Source of the DNA: Cudoniella acicularis
Lineage: Eukaryota; Ascomycota; Leotiomycetes; Helotiales; Helotiaceae
Direction: 5' to 3'
NCBI GenBank assembly: GCA_013054445.1
Contig: JAAMPI010001366.1
Location: 1-15,395, forward strand
Length of the DNA stretch: 15,395 nucleotides
Shown here: positions 8,440 to 15,395 of the stretch, in pieces
Numbering within the stretch: position 1 is the stretch's first letter
Layout: each line of letters starts with the position of its first letter
The notes under the pieces: model-generated
What the model was told of the DNA's origin: nothing
Database searches by the model: none
What the model saw: the letters and a program-made list of their open reading frames with translations, nothing else
Translations under genes and position numbers: made by a program

Positions 8440-9180
8440 TCTCTGTTCGAGTTTTCCTAAAAGCCGGATCATAGTTGCTCACAGCAGGAGAGTGACTCAC
8501 AGTATCTGACAGGTGAAAAGATAGGGTTTCCACAGTAAGAGAGCAACTCAGATATCCGGTTTAGAAAAAGGTGGGGCACTCAGAGTAGGAGAGTGATTCA
8601 CGAATACTCGGCTTATGAAAAGATAGAGTGCTCACAGTAGGAGAGAGACTCACGAAATTTTCTCAAAAGCTGGTTTAAAAGAAAGGTGGGGTGCTTACAG
8701 TAGGAGAATAACTCACGAATTTTCTTAGGGGCCGGTTTAAAAAAAAAAGGTGAGGTGCTCACAGTAGGATAGTGACTTACAGTAGAACAGGAACTCATGA
8801 TTTTTTTTTTCTAACTGCCAGATTACAAAGAGGTAGGATACTTATAGTAGGAGAGAAACTCACAGGTATGCAAATTATAAAAGTTACGGTACTTATAGTT
8901 TGAGAGGAACTTACAGCAGAATACCAATCACGATTTTTTCCTGATTGTTAGGCTACCGGGAGGTAGAAACCATGAGATACTTACAGTAGGAGAGTAACCT
9001 ATAAATAACCGGGTTCTGAAAAGATGAGGTACCCAGAGTAGAGTAGTAACTCCCGATTTTTTTCTGACCGCTAGATTATTAAGAGGCAGAATATCCATAT
9101 TAGGAGAGTAATTTATAATAGAAGAGCAGCTTACTATTAGAGAAAACTTACAGTAGAAGAGGAACCTATAGGCATTATTA
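8440..9180. repeat. Degenerate minisatellite, about eleven units
   Basis: Units share a core close to CTCACAGTAGGAGAGTGACT followed by CACGAATTTT..., a GCCGGTTTAAAA-like segment and GGTGGGGTG. Cores start near 8477, 8531, 8579, 8632, 8694, 8758, 8841, 8892, 8980, 9032 and 9094. Spacing varies from about 48 to 89 bp through internal insertions and poly-A/T runs. A partial unit (GAGTTTTCCTAAAAGCCGG) precedes the first core. Copies become more AT-rich from left to right, grading into the AT-rich block. Short minus-strand frames through the repeat (for example 8613-8798) are by-products, not genes. Confidence 0.85.
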
Positions 9181-9409
9181 AAAGCTGATATAAGTAGTCT
9201 GTTTCTCTTAGAATAAGTATTTCATTATAAACTTTAGATATAATAGAAAATATTTTATTAATAAATAAAAAATAAGAATAAAACTTTAAAAGGTATAATT
9301 ATAATAAGTTTAGGTTTAATATTTAAAAGTTTAATAGCGGGGTTGTAAGGCTGATAAAACATTCTTATATAGGTATATTCTAGTTCGGGCTACTATTTTT
9401 AAGTACCCA
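9181..9409. other. Extremely AT-rich block
   Basis: From about 9200 to 9345 the sequence is nearly all A and T, with many TA steps, and no coding potential. This composition is typical of RIP-decayed repeats in ascomycetes, though nothing identifiable remains. Confidence 0.7.
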
Positions 9410-9570
9410 GCTCACCGGATTCCTAGTCTAGTGGAATTTATAATATTTATAATAATAAAATAACTCAGCTTCGTTAGCAAGAAATTATATGTTGAGCTCG
9501 CTGCGTACCTTATCTAGTTAAATTTATAATATCACAACAGTAAAATAACTTAGCTTCGTTAACTAGAGAC
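9410..9570. repeat. Tandem duplication, 86-bp unit, two diverged copies
   Basis: Copy 1 (9410-9495) and copy 2 (9496-9570) align from GCTC(A/G)C through TCTAGT, AATTTATAATAT, AAAATAACT(C/T)AGCTTCGTTA to a shared AGA/TAT tail. The differences include many C/T and G/A transitions, as expected after RIP. Confidence 0.7.
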
Positions 9571-9983
9571 CGTATACCTGATGTTAATTTAAAGGGAGCA
9601 CTCAGTATATACTAAAACCACTATCCTACTGTGGATATATTACTTTCTTGAACAATTTATTCTGACGTTCGTTTGTCTCTAGCACTCAGAAAATACCGGA
9701 CCGAAGAATTCTACAGGCTTCAGTGATCGGGCCGTAAGATACTCAAAAGCTGTGAGACGTTTTCAATGATCCTAGATCTCTAGATACGGCAGTGTATCCT
9801 TGGAATACATATTAAAATGAGAATATTTATTATTTTCTGAGATAATAAATCATACGGATCATAGTGATGGCCTTCTTCGCCTCGATAATCCAGGTATATT
9901 TTTTACTTAAAAAGCTGAGTGATTTTGCTACTGTGGAATATTGACAGTAGGCTTACCTTGCGGCCTAGAAAAGTATAGACTCA
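9571..9983. other. Decayed AT-rich sequence, probable transposon remains
   Basis: No ORF is recognisable. A 9-bp perfect inverted repeat, ATTTATTAT / ATAATAAAT, lies at 9825-9833 and 9842-9850. Its position directly upstream of the chromovirus integrase remnant suggests it is the eroded body of that element, but no motif proves it. Confidence 0.45.
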
Positions 9984-10404
9984 GGGTACAAGTTGCCAAA
10001 GACAAACGCTTTGATCGCCACGAATATAGGTCCCTTTAAAGTCCTTTATAGAGTAGGGAAATTAGTATATGAACTGAAGCTACTACCCTAGTTGAGGAGA
10101 CTACACCTATTCATCTCAGTAGTCTACTTAGAGCCCGCCCCGGACAAACTTGACCCCTACAAAAGTAAGAAGCCTAAGCTGTAGCCATAGGTTGTGGGCA
10201 AAGAGGAATTTTACAAAATCGAAGACGTTCTCGCCCACGAGAATCGTGAGAAGAAAATGTGGTTCAGGATGTCGAAATAGTGAGACACGGTACAAAGTCA
10301 AACAGGAGGGCTATGAAGGCAAAAACTCAACGCCCTGGCTACCTGAAGACAATCTGACCGAATTTATCGTCAAGCTCGGGTGGCTCTTCCAAGAGAGTGA
10401 ATGA
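9984..10404 (+). mobile_element. Ty3/gypsy chromovirus remnant: integrase C-terminus plus chromodomain
   Basis: The frame starting GYKLPKTNAL (9984) continues with GPFKVLYRVGKLVYELKL, then VVYLEPAPDKLDPYK, which is the GPY/F region of fungal gypsy integrases. It then enters a chromodomain, EEFYKIEDVLAHENREKKMW. In-frame TAGs occur at 10089-10091, 10182-10184, 10188-10190 and 10278-10280. The chromodomain resumes in another frame from about 10290 (RYKVKQEGYEGKN, WLPEDNL) to a TGA at 10402-10404. Several stops look like CAG/CAA to TAG changes (C to T), consistent with RIP. The reverse transcriptase, protease and both LTRs are not recognisable here. Confidence 0.8.
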
Positions 10405-10979
10405 GTGAGTGCCGGCCCTCCCCATCGGCAAAACGGTAAAACCTCGCTCGGTTCGACTCACTCCCTACCTCAGATATATAACAAAATAAGCAATTTTTGA
10501 TTCAAAAGAGACAGGTGGCCCATGGCCTACTGGACGCTCTGCCAGAGAAACCAGGCGAGAGGCAATCGTCTTGCTTGAACCGAGTTTCTCGGATTCGTAC
10601 CGGCAGAAGTCTGGGTTTTGGGCTATTTTACCTGTTAAAATTTGTAACCTTTTTAAAAACCCAAAAAAAAAGCACTTCTGCCTTTCTGTAGTTCATGACC
10701 ACTAAATTTAAAATTAAACTTATTTCTAGTTATTTTGTAAGATTCAAGTGATCCCAACAGCTTTGGTTTTTAGAAGCCTGAAAATCGCTTAAACACGCCC
10801 AGTAATGCAAAACCTTTTGATCCCAAGCTTGTGAAGTGATTTTGCAATTGTGGCATATTGAGTGAACTGGGCTAGCAACCCACTCACTCAATAAGTATCC
10901 GATCGAGTGTTGGCACTTTATAATCCTTAGCCCTAGCAAATGTGCAGAGTAGTTCTAGAGTAGAGATGATACTCGACCT
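10405..10979. other. Region after the chromovirus remnant; possible LTR relics, no gene
   Basis: A 3' LTR would be expected here, but no paired copy or clear TG...CA ends can be fixed. A GAGTGAGT / ACTCACTC inverted pair flanks about 10404-10464. A GAACCGAG-TTT-CTCGGATTC stem lies near 10578. A longer hairpin lies at 10856-10893. Open frames at 10497-10691 and minus 10730-10939 show no recognised domain. Confidence 0.45.
10856..10893. repeat. Inverted repeat / hairpin, 15-16-bp arms
   Basis: The left arm TATTGAGTGAACTGGG (10856-10871) pairs with the right arm CCCACTCACTCAATA (10879-10893), with one bulge and a 7-nt loop. No coding function is visible around it. Confidence 0.7.
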
Positions 10980-11119
10980 TCCTATTGGCTGAATAGTGAG
11001 ATGCCAGGTGGGTCAAGGCAGCAACGTCACTTCTTCCCCGCTTCCATAACCTGAACCTTTTTTCATCCAAATATATTTACTCAAATTCCACAAATCGTCC
11101 ATCGGTAGGTCCGTTAACA
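10980..11119 (+). promoter_or_regulatory. Promoter/5' leader of the ankyrin gene
   Basis: An inverted CCAAT box (ATTGG, 10984-10988) lies about 130 bp before the ATG. It is followed by ACGTCACT (CRE-like), pyrimidine-rich CTTCTTCCCCGCTTCC and an AT-rich TATATTTACT segment. The layout is typical, but the sites are inferred from sequence only. Confidence 0.4.
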
Positions 11120-12871
11120 ATGGCTTCTCCCAGTGCCTCTTCTACAACGCTCTCAATTCATTCCGACAGCGATGACGACATTTTAATTGTCGATTGGAGC
11201 ATTGACGGCGCCAACGGCAGCAAGGACGAGAAAGAGAACGAACACGACAAGGACGACGATGTCAAAATCCCCCACGAATATCTTGTTCAACCGGCAGACG
11301 AAAACTCCCTCTCCCCAACAATGAGAGCAGCTCGCGACCCAGATTCGCGCATCCTCAAAGCCGTCCTCCGAAATGGACTTGAGTTGCTCAAACAACTCTG
11401 GCTTAGCTCTCCAATAAATCGCGACCGTGGGTGGGAAGAGCTCCATACCGTGATGCTGAAATGCAGGTCTGAATTTGGCGCCAATGCCCTCAGATCTCAA
11501 GGTCGCAGTGTCATTGGCATCACCACACCCTTGATGGAGGCAATACGGGCACAATTGTTTGACAATGTCAAAATTCTCCTCGAGGCCGGCGCGAATCCGA
11601 ACGGTGTGCCATGGCATATGATAGACAAATATGCGGCTCTATTCTTACGATTCAGACCAAGTATCAAACCGCTTTTCTATGGAGGCGATGATGTCGCAAG
11701 GAGGACGACGCTGCTGAAATGTATGGATTTACCTCAGATCTCCAGTCTCACTTCCCAGGAAGTGGAAGATCGAGAATGGGATGCAATGGCCCCCTTTTGG
11801 TGCGAAGAGGGCTTCACGGAAGCCGATTTCTGGGTCAACGGGGACACCATGCCTTCTCTCGTCCAAGCCGCAAAAGGTAACTCAATCGACATCTTTCAAG
11901 CTTTGCTTGATGCTGGTGCTGATTGCAGCTTTTGGACGAGACCGCAGTTTTACGTTCCAGAGCCAGCTTCTGAAAGCTCCCTTAGCATATCAAGTCCGCT
12001 ACACGCTGCGATATCAAGTTCAAATCCTCGAATGCTGCAGCATATTCTGGATTTGGGATTTGACCCCAATACGATGCCATTGGCAAATCCGACTAGGTGT
12101 GTTACCCCTCTAATGTCGACGATAGTTCACTGCAGGGAGTTCAACAAAAATGCATTCTGTACCCTTTCAAGTCGACCCAATATCAATTTCGACATCCGAA
12201 CACCTGTTTACGATGTACATATTTTACATTTTGCCGTTGCGAGATTAGACATCGAGGTTTTGATACATGTTGCATCAATAATCCCGCTGAAAAATGCGGG
12301 AACGACAGCTTTAGGTCATACGTTATTACACATCGCATGCATGCCCACAGGGGCATTCCAAGTCCAACGCCACGCGGGAATCATCCACAGAAGCATCCAC
12401 GAAACTCGCGATCTCCGCCCCTTCAACGACGACAATGTCCCCGGGCCTAATTACGGGCCTCGCGGATTCATGTCATGCCTCCGGGATTTCGACGCTCAAA
12501 TGCAAGTCGTCAAATACCTCTGGGAAAACGGAATTCAAGATATAAACCAGCAAGATATTCACGGGAATACGCCTCTGCATTACCTTGCCAGCTGGGGAAT
12601 CATTAATCAAGAGCTGCTTGATTGGTGGATAGAAGATGCGCCGGTGAGTCTTGCGTGGCAGGAAAGTTATAATAATAATCAGGTTACGCCGCAACAGATG
12701 GCGGGGGAGGGGAAGCAGGTGCTGAGAGAGAGTGAAGAGTATCGTAGGTCGGAGGGAATGCTGGAGCAGCCGCATTTTAATAGGGGGTATAGTGAGGCGA
12801 GGGCGAGGAGGAAGAAGGAGGCTTGGGAGAAATTGTTGGTAGGGGTCTTCGAGTCCGAGACGGTGAGTTGA
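11120..12871 (+). CDS. Ankyrin-repeat protein, 583 aa
   Basis: A single uninterrupted exon with a good start context (AACAATGGC) and a TGA stop. Residues 1-60 are Ser- and Asp/Glu-rich and look disordered. Ankyrin-type repeats are visible at about 135-162 (TPLMEAI...VKILLEAGANPN), 246-270 (LVQAAKG...ALLDAGAD), 292-318 (SPLHAAISS...ILDLGFDPNT), 365-390 and 399-410. Another lies at 478-505 after QVVKYLWENG, with the consensus HGNTPLHYLASWG. The C-terminus (about 535-575) is highly charged and helical. Ankyrin arrays bind partner proteins; no enzymatic domain, signal peptide or membrane segment is visible, so the protein is probably a cytosolic or nuclear scaffold. No partner or pathway can be inferred. 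It is convergent with the AT-hook gene downstream and looks intact, in contrast to the decayed DNA upstream. Confidence 0.9.
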   Translation: MASPSASSTTLSIHSDSDDDILIVDWSIDGANGSKDEKENEHDKDDDVKIPHEYLVQPADENSLSPTMRAARDPDSRILKAVLRNGLELLKQLWLSSPINRDRGWEELHTVMLKCRSEFGANALRSQGRSVIGITTPLMEAIRAQLFDNVKILLEAGANPNGVPWHMIDKYAALFLRFRPSIKPLFYGGDDVARRTTLLKCMDLPQISSLTSQEVEDREWDAMAPFWCEEGFTEADFWVNGDTMPSLVQAAKGNSIDIFQALLDAGADCSFWTRPQFYVPEPASESSLSISSPLHAAISSSNPRMLQHILDLGFDPNTMPLANPTRCVTPLMSTIVHCREFNKNAFCTLSSRPNINFDIRTPVYDVHILHFAVARLDIEVLIHVASIIPLKNAGTTALGHTLLHIACMPTGAFQVQRHAGIIHRSIHETRDLRPFNDDNVPGPNYGPRGFMSCLRDFDAQMQVVKYLWENGIQDINQQDIHGNTPLHYLASWGIINQELLDWWIEDAPVSLAWQESYNNNQVTPQQMAGEGKQVLRESEEYRRSEGMLEQPHFNRGYSEARARRKKEAWEKLLVGVFESETVS

Positions 12872-14219
12872 AAGTTGTGGTGGTTACGATACGGTATGTT
12901 TTTCTTTATCGTTGGATGGAGTCTGTCATTTGGTAGGTAGGTGGGTAAGTCAGGCTAGGTCATCAATCCTTTTATTCTCTTTGTCTTCTCAAATACAACA
13001 CTGCTTCGTATTTACTTACAACTTCACTTCGATCTATCTCCTTGTGAATTCCCTGTTATCTATCTAAGCATAATTCTCTGCAATCTCGTCCAGGAATTTC
13101 TACATAATAATTCTTCCGCAAACCGTCCGTCCAACCACGATAGGTACCCAACTAGTTGTAGATACAGGATTTCAGCATAACACAACATAACATAACAGCC
13201 TTTTTCTTCCCACTCGAATCAAAACCACAGTTACTATACCGTACAAGCCTCACGAAAAATCCCTCCCCTCAACGACGCGACACCAGTAGGTGCTTTTGAA
13301 AACCCTTGCAATTTGTGCGTTGCGTTGCGTGTGTAGTAACGCTTGGGGGAAATACTCCTACTCAACTTAACTGTGCTAAACTCTTGGGGAAGTGTGTTTT
13401 TTTAGGATGTATGTGTAAGTTGGTCAAAATATCTCTCTCCCTGTGGTTTTGTGGTTCTTGTGAAGTGTTACAGTATTTCTACTTTGTACTTGTATTGTAC
13501 TTGGATTCTTAGAAGCTAACTTACAATACGGGCATCGGATGCCCTAGGTAGGGTAGGGGAGCTGATGATGAATTTCTCTCATCTTTCTCATCAAGGAGTT
13601 AAATCTCAAGTAAAGAAAAACGCATCAATAAATTCATGCATGCTAGATTACGGCTAGAAGAGTTTGGTATCTAAACAAACAAACACGATGGATGGTATCG
13701 CATAGCATAGCTCTTCCGCTCATATCACAACGCCAACCACAACGTCAGTGCCAACTCTAACCGCAACGCCAATGCTATCCATCCATCCCCTCTCATCATA
13801 TTCCCCTCAAAGACCTAAAAGTCTAACACAAAAACGCCAAATAAATGAAAGGAAACCGGTACTCCAACTCCAACTCCAGGTCCAAGTCGTGGAATGTAAG
13901 GTGGAAAGGGAAAAAAAAAAGCAAGTGATAAAAGGGTGTGTAAGTGGATGGTCGGGTTTCTTGGGTCCTTGAGTGTATTGTGGTGTCGCGAGGGTCACAG
14001 AAATCGAGAACGGAGAATCGAGAATTAAGGGTGCCATTCGGGTGGGAAAAAAAAAAGAAAAGAACTATAATTGTTGAAAAGATAACCAGCATGATACGAT
14101 AGAGTACCTGCTGATTTCCTTCCTCCCTTGTGTTGTCGAGGCCGAGGTCGAGGGAGCAGAATACCAGGTCATACCATATTAACTCCAAGGTCTGAAAGAA
14201 TGGCCGAGTCAATATCCCA
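12872..14219. other. Intergenic region between convergent genes
   Basis: It should hold the 3' UTRs of the ankyrin gene (+) and the AT-hook gene (-). It is AT-rich, with short repeats: CATAA-type pentamers at about 13175-13197, ACTCCA hexamers at about 13860-13877, AAAC/AAACA near 13672, and two poly-A runs. A GGGCATC-G-GATGCCC inverted repeat lies at 13530-13544 beside CCTAGGTAGGGTAGGGG. The open frames here (plus 13306-13512, minus 13823-14329) are low-complexity and show no domain. Confidence 0.55.
13530..13544. repeat. 15-bp inverted repeat GGGCATC-G-GATGCCC
   Basis: Perfect 7-bp arms around one base. It lies in the convergent intergenic region and could be a terminator-type hairpin or a binding site; no evidence separates these. 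Confidence 0.5.
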
Positions 14220-15395
14220 TCAACTGGAGTCTCTGGAGAGGTCCACAACATTAGCGTTCGTCGCATTTTGGTCGCGATCCCCAGCATTGTTAGGATACTT
14301 CCGGGGTCTCCCCCTACATCGCTTTTCACTTGTACTCATCCAGTCTCGTTCATCCATGTTGACTGATGCGACTTTTGCTAGCCGCTCAAGCAATGCTCGC
14401 GCCTCGACGTGGTTAGAGAAATCGTCTGGAATAACCCATTCTTGGTGGCCATTGCGATATATTACGTGATATTCTTTGTACTTGGTAATTCGAGTACCGT
14501 TGACTAATGAAATATCCCATATTGGCTCCTCGTCGTCTAATTGCTTCTGCTTTTCAGCTCTCTCGGCAGCTTTCTTTGCTTCAAGTTGCTCTAACTTTTC
14601 CCTAGACATTTCCTGGATCCGCTTGGGTTTCTTGAAGCCAGGGATGAATGAGGTTGTGTCTACGTCTGTATTAGCAAAAGGGGTAGAAGTGGGAGCGACT
14701 GTTGATATTTTACCGTCTACGGCATCTTCGCCTGTAGCGCCATCTTTGTCATCTGAAGCTAGTTTCTTCTCCGCGGGTTTGTAGACCTTCAGCCCCTCGA
14801 GTTCGCCTTTGAGGCTAGAGTCTTTGGTCTCTGCGATTTGGGATTTGAAGGCTTTGAGTTGGCTGGCGCCGTCCATGCTCTTCCACATCTCAAGAAACCG
14901 AATAAAGGTGTCGGGGGACATCCCGGCAGAGATAAGGTCGGGTACCAGTACCGTTTGGGGTGCCATTGTAGGCGGTGATGGTTTGGAGATCGCTGGAGAA
15001 GCGGATTTAGACTGCTTTTGAGGTGGTGCTAACTCCTTTGATATAGTTCCAGAAAGAGCGACATCTTGGTCTGATTGAACGCCCTCCATCACACTGCTCG
15101 TTGTTGTAGAAGGAACGCGAAGTGGGAGTGCTGCCTTGGTAGACGCTGATGGTCTGGAAATCGCGGGAGGGGTCAACTCAGGATGCTTTTGCGGGGATGT
15201 TGATTTGTCTGCTGTAGTACTAAGGGGGGCGGAAATTTTATTGTATTGCACTCCTTCTATGGCGTCGGCGTTTGTCGTGGAAGCGGGGCGACGAGAAGAT
15301 GGTGCCGTTGAAGACGGCGACGGTTTAGAAGCTGCGGGAGGAGCTGATTCGGACTGCTTGGGTGGCAGTGTTGGCTTCTCTGGCAAAGTGCCAGA
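14220..15395 (-). CDS. AT-hook protein with tandem low-complexity repeats (5' end cut by window edge)
   Basis: The minus frame is open from the right edge to a TGA at 14220-14222; the true start lies outside. The visible ~391 residues begin with a Pro/Ser/Thr/Lys-rich region made of 57-aa repeats (two full, one partial). Next is a segment with PDTFIRFLEMWKSMD, then a charged coiled-coil-like helix (SREKLEQLEAKKAAERAEKQ). A compact region follows (EPIWDISLVNGTRITKYKEY, then HQEWVIPDD). Near the C-terminus is a canonical AT-hook, RGRPRKYP (14292-14315), which binds the minor groove of AT-rich DNA. This suggests a nuclear, chromatin-associated protein. I do not recognise the family of the conserved middle region. 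No enzymatic motif is visible. Confidence 0.8.
   Translation of the reverse strand, partial: SGTLPEKPTLPPKQSESAPPAASKPSPSSTAPSSRRPASTTNADAIEGVQYNKISAPLSTTADKSTSPQKHPELTPPAISRPSASTKAALPLRVPSTTTSSVMEGVQSDQDVALSGTISKELAPPQKQSKSASPAISKPSPPTMAPQTVLVPDLISAGMSPDTFIRFLEMWKSMDGASQLKAFKSQIAETKDSSLKGELEGLKVYKPAEKKLASDDKDGATGEDAVDGKISTVAPTSTPFANTDVDTTSFIPGFKKPKRIQEMSREKLEQLEAKKAAERAEKQKQLDDEEPIWDISLVNGTRITKYKEYHVIYRNGHQEWVIPDDFSNHVEARALLERLAKVASVNMDERDWMSTSEKRCRGRPRKYPNNAGDRDQNATNANVVDLSRDSS
15000..15370 (-). repeat. 171-bp (57-aa) coding tandem repeats, two full plus a partial copy
   Basis: Each unit runs P(P/Q)K(Q/H).., PA(A/I)S(K/R)PS, ...EGVQ, ...then the next PQK. The three PxK anchors are 57 codons apart on the minus strand. 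The units have diverged in sequence but not in length, so they are ancient or under length constraint. Confidence 0.75.

Noticed and set aside
8613..8798. Minus-strand peptide with repeated SYC-H motifs
   Set aside because: It is only the translation of the minisatellite; its start is not ATG-supported and the units shift frame.
8440..9180. CRISPR-like array
   Set aside because: Units vary in length, are imperfect and lack constant spacers. The context is a eukaryotic nuclear genome.
10405..10465. tRNA-like sequence: GGTTCGACTC with flanking GAGTGAG/CTCACTC
   Set aside because: Only about 61 nt between the outer arms, no A-box, and the T-loop position does not fit a cloverleaf.
11183..11617. 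144-codon minus-strand frame and other frames overlapping the ankyrin gene
   Set aside because: Shadows of the 583-aa ankyrin ORF, which has repeat consensus and a good start.
13823..14329. 168-codon minus-strand frame overlapping the AT-hook gene end
   Set aside because: Low-complexity Phe/Leu/Ser-rich product, in a different frame from the AT-hook coding region and partly over microsatellites.

Overview
The window looks like nuclear DNA of a filamentous ascomycete (Pezizomycotina). The signs are two ~50-nt introns with GT...CTGAC/CTGAT...AG signals in the RIT1 homologue, long CT-rich 5' flanks, a fungal-type rvt gene, a decayed Ty3/gypsy chromovirus, and AT-rich blocks that resemble DNA altered by repeat-induced point mutation (RIP). 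I cannot place it below that rank with confidence; a Leotiomycetes-like genome is only a guess.

Layout from left to right. (1) 1-1158, minus: an alpha/beta hydrolase cut by the left edge. (2) 1159-2635: intergenic, with one isolated intron-like signature. (3) 2636-4112, minus: RIT1, the initiator-tRNA A64 ribosyl-phosphate transferase, three exons, with one apparent single-base deletion in exon 1. (4) 4113-5796: the spacer between divergently oriented RIT1 and rvt, holding a possible 46-aa spliced ORF and a promoter-like CT-rich stretch. (5) 5797-8169, plus: an rvt gene (reverse-transcriptase-related cellular gene). It has no start ATG, two frameshifts and four in-frame TAG codons, all at positions where the family appears to have tryptophan. 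(6) 8440-10404: a decayed AT-rich block with a degenerate minisatellite, an extremely AT-rich core, an 86-bp tandem duplication and the integrase C-terminus/chromodomain of a Ty3/gypsy element. (7) 11120-12871, plus: an intact single-exon ankyrin-repeat protein. (8) 14220-15395, minus: an AT-hook protein with tandem 57-aa low-complexity repeats, cut by the right edge.

The genes do not form an obvious pathway or cluster. RIT1 and the ankyrin protein look like ordinary single genes. The most interesting locus is rvt. The aspartates of its polymerase site survive, while every premature stop is a UAG at a Trp site. That pattern fits either light RIP (TGG to TAG) or genes whose UAG codons are restored to UGG by sexual-stage A-to-I mRNA editing. 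The start loss and frameshifts favour a pseudogene, but the two ideas can be separated by experiment. Family assignments rest on motif recognition from memory; no database search was run.
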